This document shows positions 6,164 through 11,560 of a stretch of 15,079 nt of DNA, one piece after another. Positions within the stretch are counted from its first letter, which is position 1. The number at the start of each line of letters is the position of its first letter. A model generated the notes under the pieces. It made no database searches. It worked only from the letters and a program-made list of their open reading frames with translations, and was not told the origin of the DNA. The stretch comes from JAXHTH01 sp034211115 (GTDB lineage: Bacteria; Planctomycetota; Phycisphaerae; Phycisphaerales; SM1A02), in NCBI GenBank assembly GCA_034211115.1, contig JAXHTH010000158.1:1-15079 (forward strand). The letters run 5' to 3'. Both the position numbers and the translations under genes were made by a program.

Positions 6164-6964
6164 ATGGCGCGAATGCCCCGAGAGCCCGAAGCGTTCGGCG
6201 AGCAGGTGGCCCGGATCCTCCTGCGGCACTTCCCGGATCGTGAGGTCGAGCTCGCCGGCCCGATGGATGTCATCCTCAACGGAAAACACCTGGGTCTGGA
6301 CAACCTCTACCGCATGGTGCAGTACGAGCCGTCCCGGGGCCTGGAGATCGTCGAGAATTACCTGGAGCGCCTGGTCGAGGGCGACACGGTCAGCGCCACG
6401 CCGTTGCCGCTGTCGGTCGCTCGACCGCGGATTATGCCTCGCATCCAGCCGGAATCGGTCTTCGAGCATCTTGATCGGGAGCAGGTCGCGCACGTCCCAT
6501 ATGTGAACGGGACGGTGATCGTGTTCGTGCTGGACATGCCGCAGATGACGGTGAGCATCACGGTCGAGCAGCTTCTCCGCTGGGGTCTGGAGATGGAGGA
6601 TCTGGACCTGATCGCCCGGGAGAACCTGGCCGGGTACGCGCCGGATCTGGAGATCCAGCTTGTGGACTCCTCGGAGGGGGGGAGGGCGGCGATCGTGGCC
6701 CGGCAGGACGGCTACGACGCGGCCCGGCTGTTGCTGGGCTCCCTGCACCAGCGACTGGCCCCGGAAATGGGGGGTGATTTCCTCGTCGCGGTGCCGGCCC
6801 GGGACATGTTTTTGGCCATCACGGTGGACCCGCCGCCCTTCGTCGAGCGTATTCAGAAGCGCGTCGCGCAGGATTTCAGGCGACTGCCGTATCCCATCTC
6901 CAGCCGGTTTTTCCTGGTGACGAGGGACGGCGTGGCCGGGACGGGGGAGCGCGACGCCGCCTGA
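6164..6964 (+). CDS. DUF1444 / YtpQ-like family protein
   Basis: This 266-residue cytoplasmic protein resembles the DUF1444 (UPF0354) family, typified by Bacillus YtpQ, whose biochemical role is not established. The shared signatures, by memory of YtpQ, are an R-P-x-I-x-P-x-I segment (ARPRIMPRI, about res 86-94), a central strand-helix part (GTVIVFVLDMPQMTVSITVEQL, about res 116-137), a conserved DGYDAARLL block (res 182-190; YtpQ has NDGYDASRIL) and a following strand FLVAVPARDMFLAIT (about res 206-220). No signal peptide or membrane helix is seen. The start is well defined by AGGGAG (6151-6156), 7 nt before ATG 6164. It stands alone between the divergent kdsA and a terminator at 7015-7045, so it is probably monocistronic. 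Family assignment is by pattern recognition and should be confirmed by a profile search. Confidence 0.75.
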   Translation: MARMPREPEAFGEQVARILLRHFPDREVELAGPMDVILNGKHLGLDNLYRMVQYEPSRGLEIVENYLERLVEGDTVSATPLPLSVARPRIMPRIQPESVFEHLDREQVAHVPYVNGTVIVFVLDMPQMTVSITVEQLLRWGLEMEDLDLIARENLAGYAPDLEIQLVDSSEGGRAAIVARQDGYDAARLLLGSLHQRLAPEMGGDFLVAVPARDMFLAITVDPPPFVERIQKRVAQDFRRLPYPISSRFFLVTRDGVAGTGERDAA

Positions 6965-7014
6965 TGTGATGTTGAGAATCCACCCGCCGGCTGGCGCGCG
7001 GGAGAAGAGAGAGA

Positions 7015-7045
7015 CCGGGTCGTCTTCGGCCCGGCTTTGCTTTTT
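7015..7045 (+). terminator. rho-independent terminator after the DUF1444 gene
   Basis: An 8-bp stem, CCGGGTCG (7015-7022) with CGGCCCGG (7027-7034) and one G-U pair, has a TCTT loop and is followed by a T-rich tail (CTTTGCTTTTT, 7035-7045). Confidence 0.8.
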
Positions 7046-7162
7046 GGCCCGTGGCCCCGTCGCTCCGCGGCGGAATTGGTGGCCCCGCCCCTCCGCGGGC
7101 GGCCCGCAGCGAAGAGAAGACGGCTGACGCGGCGAGACCGATCCACCCTCCGACATCGATGC

Positions 7163-7168
7163 TATCCT
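7163..7168 (+). promoter_or_regulatory. candidate -10 box for leaderless trpG/pabA
   Basis: TATCCT, identical to the -10 of the strong promoter at 817-822, lies 8 nt before GTG 7177. There is no Shine-Dalgarno sequence before either GTG 7177 or ATG 7159, so initiation on a leaderless transcript at GTG 7177 is plausible. The -35 region is poor. Confidence 0.4.
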
Positions 7169-7176
7169 CTTCCGCC

Positions 7177-7797
7177 GTGAAGCTGCTGCTCATCGATAAT
7201 TACGACTCCTTCACCTACAACCTGGTGCAGCGGATCGGGGAGCTGGACCCATCGATCGACATGCATGTCGTGCGCAACGACAAGATCACGGCGGACGCGG
7301 CGGCGGGGCTCGCGCCGACGCACCTGATCATGTCACCGGGACCGGGCACGCCGAAGGACTCGGGCGTCTGTCTCGAGCTCATCCCGCACTTCCGCGGTCG
7401 CGTGCCGATTCTCGGCGTGTGCCTGGGGCACCAGGCCCTCGCCGATGTGCACGGGATGCCCGTCGTCCGCCATCGCCTGCTCATGCACGGCAAGACGTCG
7501 CAGGTCCATCACGATGGAAAGGGCATTTTCGCGGGACTCCCCGACCCGTTCACCGCCACCCGGTATCACTCACTCATCGTCGAGCGCGAGGCGGTGAGCG
7601 ACGAGTTCGAGGTCAGCGCCTGGACGGAAGAGGGGGAGATCATGGGGCTGCGATGGCGCGGGGGCGGCGGAGGCGGCGCCGCGCCGATGGACGGCGTGCA
7701 GTTTCATCCCGAGAGCTTCCTCACCGTCCACGGCTCGGATCTGCTGGCCAACTTCTTCTCGCTTCCCAGGCCGCGGCACGACGAGCCGCCCGCCTGA
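7177..7797 (+). CDS. trpG/pabA: anthranilate/aminodeoxychorismate synthase glutaminase subunit
   Basis: This is a class I glutamine amidotransferase that hydrolyses glutamine and passes ammonia to a chorismate-using partner (TrpE for anthranilate, PabB for aminodeoxychorismate). With GTG 7177 as start it has 206 residues and begins VKLLLIDNYDSFTYNL, the canonical family N-terminus; ATG 7159 would add six residues. The oxyanion/GATase motif MSPGPGTP (about res 52-59), the nucleophile Cys82 in GVCLGHQAL, and His177 and Glu179 in VQFHPES form the triad. A glycine run, RGGGGGG (about res 161-167), precedes the last motif and is unusual. No trpE or pabB lies nearby, so the pathway cannot be assigned, and one protein may serve both. 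There is no Shine-Dalgarno sequence; a TATCCT hexamer lies 8 nt before the GTG. Confidence 0.93.
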   Translation: MKLLLIDNYDSFTYNLVQRIGELDPSIDMHVVRNDKITADAAAGLAPTHLIMSPGPGTPKDSGVCLELIPHFRGRVPILGVCLGHQALADVHGMPVVRHRLLMHGKTSQVHHDGKGIFAGLPDPFTATRYHSLIVEREAVSDEFEVSAWTEEGEIMGLRWRGGGGGGAAPMDGVQFHPESFLTVHGSDLLANFFSLPRPRHDEPPA

Positions 7798-7798
7798 C

Positions 7799-7819
7799 CG
7801 GTTGGCGGCCGGCCAACCG
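7799..7819 (+). terminator. possible terminator hairpin after trpG/pabA
   Basis: A perfect 8-bp stem, CGGTTGGC (7799-7806) and GCCAACCG (7812-7819), has a 5-nt loop and starts right after the stop codon. The tail (TCGGCCTTGTTG) is only weakly T-rich, so intrinsic termination is uncertain. Confidence 0.45.
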
Positions 7820-7834
7820 TCGGCCTTGTTGAGC

Positions 7835-7840
7835 TATCAT
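7835..7840 (+). promoter_or_regulatory. candidate -10 box for the 138-aa gene
   Basis: TATCAT matches the -10 consensus at five of six positions and lies in the 107-nt gap before the next gene. The -35 is not evident. The leader would be about 58 nt. Confidence 0.35.
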
Positions 7841-7904
7841 CCCGCCGACGCGGCAAGTCGGCGAAACCGGCCGCCTCGGCCTCGCACGGAGCAGCTCCCC
7901 GGCC

Positions 7905-8321
7905 ATGATCAGCGACACCCAGACCATCGCCCGCGGTCTTGTCGAATCACTCGATGATGACGGCCTCGTTCTTCGCCTGCCGCAGACGGACTATCGCCTG
8001 CGCCTGAAGCTCACCGTGCCTGCGTCTGAGATCGCGGTCCCGCCGGGCAAGCGGATCCGGGGCACGATCCGGGCCGAGGCGCTTCGGATGCATCCCGCCG
8101 CGGGCGGGGGGCGGTTCATCGAACCGATCTGGGGCGAGCCGCGCGTCGTCGCGGGGACCGTCCTCGCCGTCGATGAGGAGCAGCGGACGGTGCTCGTCGA
8201 TGCCGTCGTGCCCTTCCTGCTCACCGCACGGGAGGATCAGGATTTCTCCGTGCTCGAGCCCGGGGGACTGGTGAACGGCCACGTGCGGAGCGGCGCGACG
8301 TTCACGCCCGCCGGAAGCTGA
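7905..8321 (+). CDS. hypothetical protein, 138 aa, beta-rich
   Basis: I do not recognise this protein. It is 138 residues, without signal peptide or membrane segment. Alternating hydrophobic patterns suggest a beta-barrel, possibly two related small-barrel halves: GLVLRLPQTDYRLRLKLTVP (about res 20-39) and AGTVLAVDEEQRTVLVDAVV (about res 83-102), each with turns and followed by a Pro-containing strand. That resembles OB- or TOBE-like folds only loosely. Codon use is GC3-rich like the neighbours, which supports it being real. ATG 7905 is chosen as the first Met; GGAG (7888-7891) is 13 nt upstream, which is long for a ribosome-binding site. It follows trpG/pabA on the same strand after 107 nt that contain a hairpin and a candidate -10, so it is probably separately transcribed. 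Confidence 0.65.
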   Translation: MISDTQTIARGLVESLDDDGLVLRLPQTDYRLRLKLTVPASEIAVPPGKRIRGTIRAEALRMHPAAGGGRFIEPIWGEPRVVAGTVLAVDEEQRTVLVDAVVPFLLTAREDQDFSVLEPGGLVNGHVRSGATFTPAGS

Positions 8322-8407
8322 GCCCGTCGGAAGCCGGGCACGGCGGACCGCGGGGGCGCCGGGGCGATTCTCCGTGATGGCCGCGAGCAGCCTGCCGTTG
8401 CGAACGG

Positions 8408-8421
8408 CGCGCAATTGCGCG
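8408..8421. promoter_or_regulatory. 14-bp perfect palindrome, possible operator
   Basis: CGCGCAATTGCGCG is a perfect dyad without spacer, about 40 bases upstream of the candidate -10 for the M28 peptidase gene. It could bind a dimeric regulator; it could also be chance in GC-rich DNA. Confidence 0.25.
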
Positions 8422-8458
8422 AGGCACCGTGCTTTCCGCTGGGCTGACCGCCGATCCG

Positions 8459-8467
8459 TGTTAGAGT
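8459..8467 (+). promoter_or_regulatory. candidate extended -10 for the M28 peptidase gene
   Basis: TGTTAGAGT has the TG-n extension followed by TAGAGT. No good -35 is seen, as is usual for extended -10 promoters. The leader would be about 125 nt. The same TGTTAG core occurs at 752-757. Confidence 0.3.
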
Positions 8468-8597
8468 CGACGGGGAACGGTCTCGCAGGACGTTCGGGGC
8501 CCGTGGACGGCGGGCCGAGGGGCAGGAGAGGGGTGCATCCCCGAACGCTCCGATGCGTATGGAAAGAGAGCCCAAGGTCAAAAGAGGAGCCCGCAGC

Positions 8598-9668
8598 ATG
8601 AATATCAGTCGAAACCGGTTGGCCGGGTCCGCGTTTATCGCCCTGGCCGCGATCGGCACCGTCTTCCTCCCCGCCGCGATCGCGTCGGAAGAAGGGATGT
8701 TCGCCGCCGAGCAGGTCAGCGAACTCAGCTACGACGACTTCATGGCCAACTGGCTGTACACGCACATCGGCGATGATCGCGGCCCCAACGGTCCGGAGCA
8801 CGACATGGCCCGGGACAACATCGCCTCGCTCATGGAGGGCTACGGCCTGACCGTCGAGCTCGAGGCGTTTCAGTACTGGGGCGAGACGTGGCACAACGTC
8901 GTCGGCACGAAGGTCGGGACGGTCTACCCGGATCAGGAGTACATCATCGGCGCGCACTACGACTCGGTGAGCAATCCCGGCGCGGACGACAACGCCTCCG
9001 GCGTCGCGCTCGTGCTCGAGGCGGCCCGCATCATCACCCAGTACGACTCACAGTACACGATCCGCTTCATCGCCTTCGACATGGAAGAGACCGGTCTCAA
9101 CGGCAGCGAGGCGTATGTCGACGATCATTACACTGACGATATCCTCGGCATGATCTCCGCCGACATGGTCGCCTACGACACCGGCACGAACGAGTGCAAC
9201 ATCTACGGCCGCAGCGCCTCCAATCCAATCAAGAACACCGTGGCGGATGCGGTCAGCGAATACGGCGACGGCCTCACGCCCGTCATCGGGGGCGACACGC
9301 CGTATTCCGATCACGCCCCCTTCGAATCCGCGGGCTTCCAGGCCTGCCTGTTCATCGAGCGCGAGGTCTGGAACAATCCCTTCTATCACACGCAGGATGA
9401 CAACTACGAGAATCCCGACAATCTCAACTTCCCGTACGCGGTGAAGATGACCCGCAGCATCGTGGGATGGCTCGTCGATGAGGCGGGGGTGCTCGTGGAG
9501 ATGAACGAGTGTCCGGCCGACTTTGACGGCGACGGCGACGTGGACACCGCCGACCTGCTCTTCCTCCTCGCCGCCTGGGGCACGGGCGACGGGGACATCG
9601 ACGGCGACGGTGACACCGACACCGCCGACCTTCTCGAGCTTCTCGCCGCGTGGGGCGAATGCCCGTGA
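8598..9668 (+). CDS. secreted M28 zinc aminopeptidase with C-terminal dockerin
   Basis: This is an exported metallopeptidase that should remove N-terminal residues from peptides outside the cytoplasm. The 356-residue protein has a signal peptide (res 1 to about 29, ending AAIAS). The M28 domain carries the full two-zinc ligand set: His120 in GAHYDS, Asp130 in GADDNASG, catalytic Glu163 and ligand Glu164 in DMEETGLNGSEAY, Asp189 in SADMVAYD, and His264 in PFYHTQDD. A DHAPFESAGFQA segment (about res 238-249) is also typical. Residues 305-356 form a dockerin with two Asp-rich calcium loops (DFDGDGDVDTADLL and DIDGDGDTDTADLL). ATG 8598 is set by GAGGAG (8584-8589), 8 nt upstream. It is the first of three neighbouring dockerin-tagged peptidase genes and is followed by a hairpin at 9728-9755. 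Substrates are unknown. Confidence 0.93.
   Translation: MNISRNRLAGSAFIALAAIGTVFLPAAIASEEGMFAAEQVSELSYDDFMANWLYTHIGDDRGPNGPEHDMARDNIASLMEGYGLTVELEAFQYWGETWHNVVGTKVGTVYPDQEYIIGAHYDSVSNPGADDNASGVALVLEAARIITQYDSQYTIRFIAFDMEETGLNGSEAYVDDHYTDDILGMISADMVAYDTGTNECNIYGRSASNPIKNTVADAVSEYGDGLTPVIGGDTPYSDHAPFESAGFQACLFIEREVWNNPFYHTQDDNYENPDNLNFPYAVKMTRSIVGWLVDEAGVLVEMNECPADFDGDGDVDTADLLFLLAAWGTGDGDIDGDGDTDTADLLELLAAWGECP
9510..9665 (+). repeat. dockerin module, copy 1 (M28 peptidase)
   Basis: It codes for 52 residues with two EF-hand-like calcium loops separated by AAWGTGDG. It differs from copy 3 (13769-13924) at only three residues, yet the DNA differs at many third positions. That points to long purifying selection on the protein rather than a recent duplication. 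Confidence 0.85.
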
Positions 9669-9675
9669 GCGGAAA

Positions 9676-9705
9676 GCTGAAAAGCGGTAAGCTGAAACAC
9701 CGAAA
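9676..9705 (+). repeat. degenerate GCTGAAN heptamer tract
   Basis: GCTGAAA occurs at 9676-9682 and 9691-9697, with degenerate units GCGGTAA (9684-9690) and CACCGAAA (9698-9705) between and after. The tract lies between the stop codon and the hairpin. The same arrangement follows the C1 peptidase gene (13943-13978). Confidence 0.5.
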
Positions 9706-9727
9706 CGCGTAGATGTGAGAACACCCA

Positions 9728-9755
9728 AAGCCCCGGCACGTCCGTGCCGGGGCTT
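9728..9755 (+). terminator. GC-rich terminator-like hairpin after the M28 gene
   Basis: A perfect 12-bp stem, AAGCCCCGGCAC (9728-9739) and GTGCCGGGGCTT (9744-9755), has the loop GTCC. The following sequence (CTCTGCG) has few T residues beyond the stem. It shares the CCCCGGCAC core with the hairpin at 13996-14027. Confidence 0.7.
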
Positions 9756-9804
9756 CTCTGCGCGCTCGAAACACCCCTCGTTCGAGATCCGCATCGGATT
9801 CTCC

Positions 9805-9833
9805 TTGAGCGCGCGATCCGGACCGGCTAGCTT
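9805..9833 (+). promoter_or_regulatory. promoter of the clan CD-like peptidase gene
   Basis: TTGAGC (9805-9810) and TAGCTT (9828-9833) are separated by exactly 17 nt. The -35 sits in the context CTCCTTGA, shared with the promoters at 11432 and 14090. Transcription would begin near 9840, about 32 nt before the start codon. Confidence 0.55.
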
Positions 9834-9871
9834 GAACGTGCCGGCATCAACCGGCAAGGGAGGTCAGAAAC

Positions 9872-11167
9872 ATGCGCGTGATGAATCCCGCACCGAGCCC
9901 GGGCGCGATGCTTCTGCCGGTGCTGTCGGCGTTGATCCTGGGCGCCTCGGCGCTCGGCGCGCCGCCCGCCGAAATGCTGGCACGGTACGGCGACGAGGCG
10001 CGCGAGTTCGAGCAGGTCGAGGTCGGCCCCATGCGCGTCTACTACCACCAGCGCACGATCGGCGATGCCATTGTCGAGAAGGATTACATCGTCTACCAGC
10101 TCGAGGAGAAGACAGGCGAGCTTCTCGCCCGCAAGAGCCACTGGCGCGACGATCTGCCGGCCGATCTGCCTCAGCCGCAACTCTCCCGCGCCGATGCGGA
10201 GGCGATCGTCGGCGGGGCGGCGCTCTTCTCCGAGCTCTTCATCATCTCCCCCGAGTCGGATGTGTTCCCGCTTCTGCCGACGCCGGACAATCCCTGCTGG
10301 GTCGTGCGAAGCCTCGGCGCGCGGGGCGAGTCGGTGGTCACCATCATTGATGCCGTCGACGGGACCGTCCTCGGCGAAGGTGTTCCGCCCCCGTATACCG
10401 CCTTCTCTCTCACCGGGCCGTGGTACTTCTACCCGTGCAGCGGTTCGTGGAGCGATTGGTCGGAGAGCGCCGAAGACTGGTTCAACGCGATGGGCTACTC
10501 GACCGAGCACATCGTGTGGCCCGAGCAGCCGCGGATCCGCGATCACATCCAGTCGCGGCACACGGCGATGTTCTACGAGCTCGCGCACGGCGGGAGCACG
10601 AGCTTCTCCAGCGGATGCGTGGGTGGGGAGAGCCCCGAGACCACGTACGCCGACGAGATCGAGGCGTGGATGGCCGAGTACGAGAAGATGCCGTTTGCCT
10701 TCGTGGGAAGCTGCGGCGGGATGTGCGACACCGGCGACGGCACCTTCGCCTGGGAGTTCCGCAAAGGTTCCAGCGAGAACGCGACCGTCGTCGGCTACTG
10801 CGGCATGGGCGACCCGCAGTGCGCCAACTGCTGGAGCTATTCCATCGCATGGCAGAACACCTTGTTCTCGTACATGCTTGACGGCTGGGCGGTGAAGGAG
10901 GCATTCGATCAGGCCAACGCGGATTACCCGATGTGCGCCGAGGCGGATTGCATGCGCTTCGCCGGCGATGAGCTGTTTGCGGTCGTTCCGCCCGTGTCGC
11001 GGGTGCCGTGCCCGGCCGACTTCGACGGCGACGGCGACGTGGACACCGCCGACCTGCTGATCCTGCTCGACGCCTGGGGCACGGCCGGGGGTGACGTCGA
11101 TGGCGACGGCGACACGGACGCCGCCGATCTGCTCGACCTCCTCGCGGCGTGGGGCGCGTGCGATTGA
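9872..11167 (+). CDS. secreted putative clan CD cysteine peptidase with dockerin
   Basis: A 431-residue exported protein. The signal peptide spans res 1 to about 30 (SALILGASALGA). Residues about 45-172 have a PepSY/FTP-like look, with YIVYQLEEKTGELL and VVTIIDAVDGTVLG, and could be an inhibitory or folding propeptide. The region res 220-345 carries a His-Cys pattern typical of clan CD peptidases (caspase, gingipain and clostripain fold): hydrophobic strand then His239-Gly240 (YELAHGGSTSF), and 42 residues later a strand ending in Cys281 (FAFVGSCGGMC). Several further cysteines (res 310, 317, 320, 355, 360) may form disulfides. Residues 380-431 are a dockerin with two calcium loops. The start is set by GGGAGG (9858-9863), 8 nt before ATG 9872, and the promoter is at 9805-9833. 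The dockerin and secretion calls are firm. The peptidase call is an inference from motifs; a non-peptidase caspase-like fold is possible. Confidence 0.8.
   Translation: MRVMNPAPSPGAMLLPVLSALILGASALGAPPAEMLARYGDEAREFEQVEVGPMRVYYHQRTIGDAIVEKDYIVYQLEEKTGELLARKSHWRDDLPADLPQPQLSRADAEAIVGGAALFSELFIISPESDVFPLLPTPDNPCWVVRSLGARGESVVTIIDAVDGTVLGEGVPPPYTAFSLTGPWYFYPCSGSWSDWSESAEDWFNAMGYSTEHIVWPEQPRIRDHIQSRHTAMFYELAHGGSTSFSSGCVGGESPETTYADEIEAWMAEYEKMPFAFVGSCGGMCDTGDGTFAWEFRKGSSENATVVGYCGMGDPQCANCWSYSIAWQNTLFSYMLDGWAVKEAFDQANADYPMCAEADCMRFAGDELFAVVPPVSRVPCPADFDGDGDVDTADLLILLDAWGTAGGDVDGDGDTDAADLLDLLAAWGACD
11009..11164 (+). repeat. dockerin module, copy 2 (clan CD-like protein)
   Basis: It codes for 52 residues aligning without gaps to copies 1 and 3, and it is the most divergent of the three (for example LLILLDAWGTAGG and AAWGACD). 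The calcium-ligand aspartates of both loops are all kept. Confidence 0.8.
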
Positions 11168-11237
11168 TCAGCGCCCCCGACACGCCGCACGCTGAACGCG
11201 GAGATGTCGAAGGGCGCCGATTCGAGATGCGTCAGAG

Positions 11238-11260
11238 CCCCCGCCACTGCCGTGCGGGGG
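11238..11260 (+). terminator. hairpin after the clan CD-like gene
   Basis: CCCCCGC (11238-11244) pairs with GCGGGGG (11254-11260), with two more inner pairs beyond a single bulged C and a TGCC loop. It looks like a degenerate relative of the hairpins after the other two dockerin genes. No T tract follows, so intrinsic termination is doubtful. Confidence 0.45.
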
Positions 11261-11431
11261 TGACCGCGGGACCGACCCTGGCCTGCGCGGGCGGGGTGGG
11301 CCGGACATGATGGCGCGGATATCCGGAACTTCGCAGCGCCGCTCTTCGCCGGCGGTAGAACCGGATGCGTCCCTCGGGCGTTCCCGGCTGTTTCCGCATC
11401 GCCGCGGGGCGGCGAGGAGGGTGATTCTTCC

Positions 11432-11459
11432 TTGACAGGGGATGGACCGGGCAAATAAT
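11432..11459 (+). promoter_or_regulatory. sigma70-type promoter of the C1 peptidase gene
   Basis: A perfect TTGACA (11432-11437) and AATAAT (11454-11459, five of six matches) are separated by 16 nt. The -35 context, TTCCTTGACA, resembles the two neighbouring promoters. The expected start is near 11466, giving a leader of about 95 nt. Confidence 0.75.
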
Positions 11460-11560
11460 GGACTTGGGGATCTAAATTAGCGCGCCCGCCGCGCTGGAGA
11501 CCAGTTTTGCCGCAGCGTCCCCGGACTCACCGCCCGGCTCGTCGCGGCGAGGAGGACACG

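Larger units (their letters stand above)
11168..11560. other. 393-base intergenic region
   Basis: After the stop there is one GCTGAAC unit (11191-11197) and a short stretch, AACGCGGAGATGT, resembling AACGCGTAGATGT after the M28 gene. A hairpin follows at 11238-11260. Bases 11261-11425 are GC-rich without a supportable gene: the only small ATG frame (11307-11435) has no ribosome-binding site and overlaps the promoter. A strong promoter lies at 11432-11459, and a 95-nt leader ends in GAGGAGG before the start at 11561. Confidence 0.6.

Noticed and set aside
9780..9792. GTTCGAGATCC resembling a tRNA T-loop
   Set aside because: No acceptor, D or anticodon stems can be placed around it, and a promoter follows directly.
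11307..11435. A 42-codon ATG frame in the gap before the C1 peptidase gene
   Set aside because: It has no ribosome-binding site and its stop overlaps the TTGACA of the downstream promoter.
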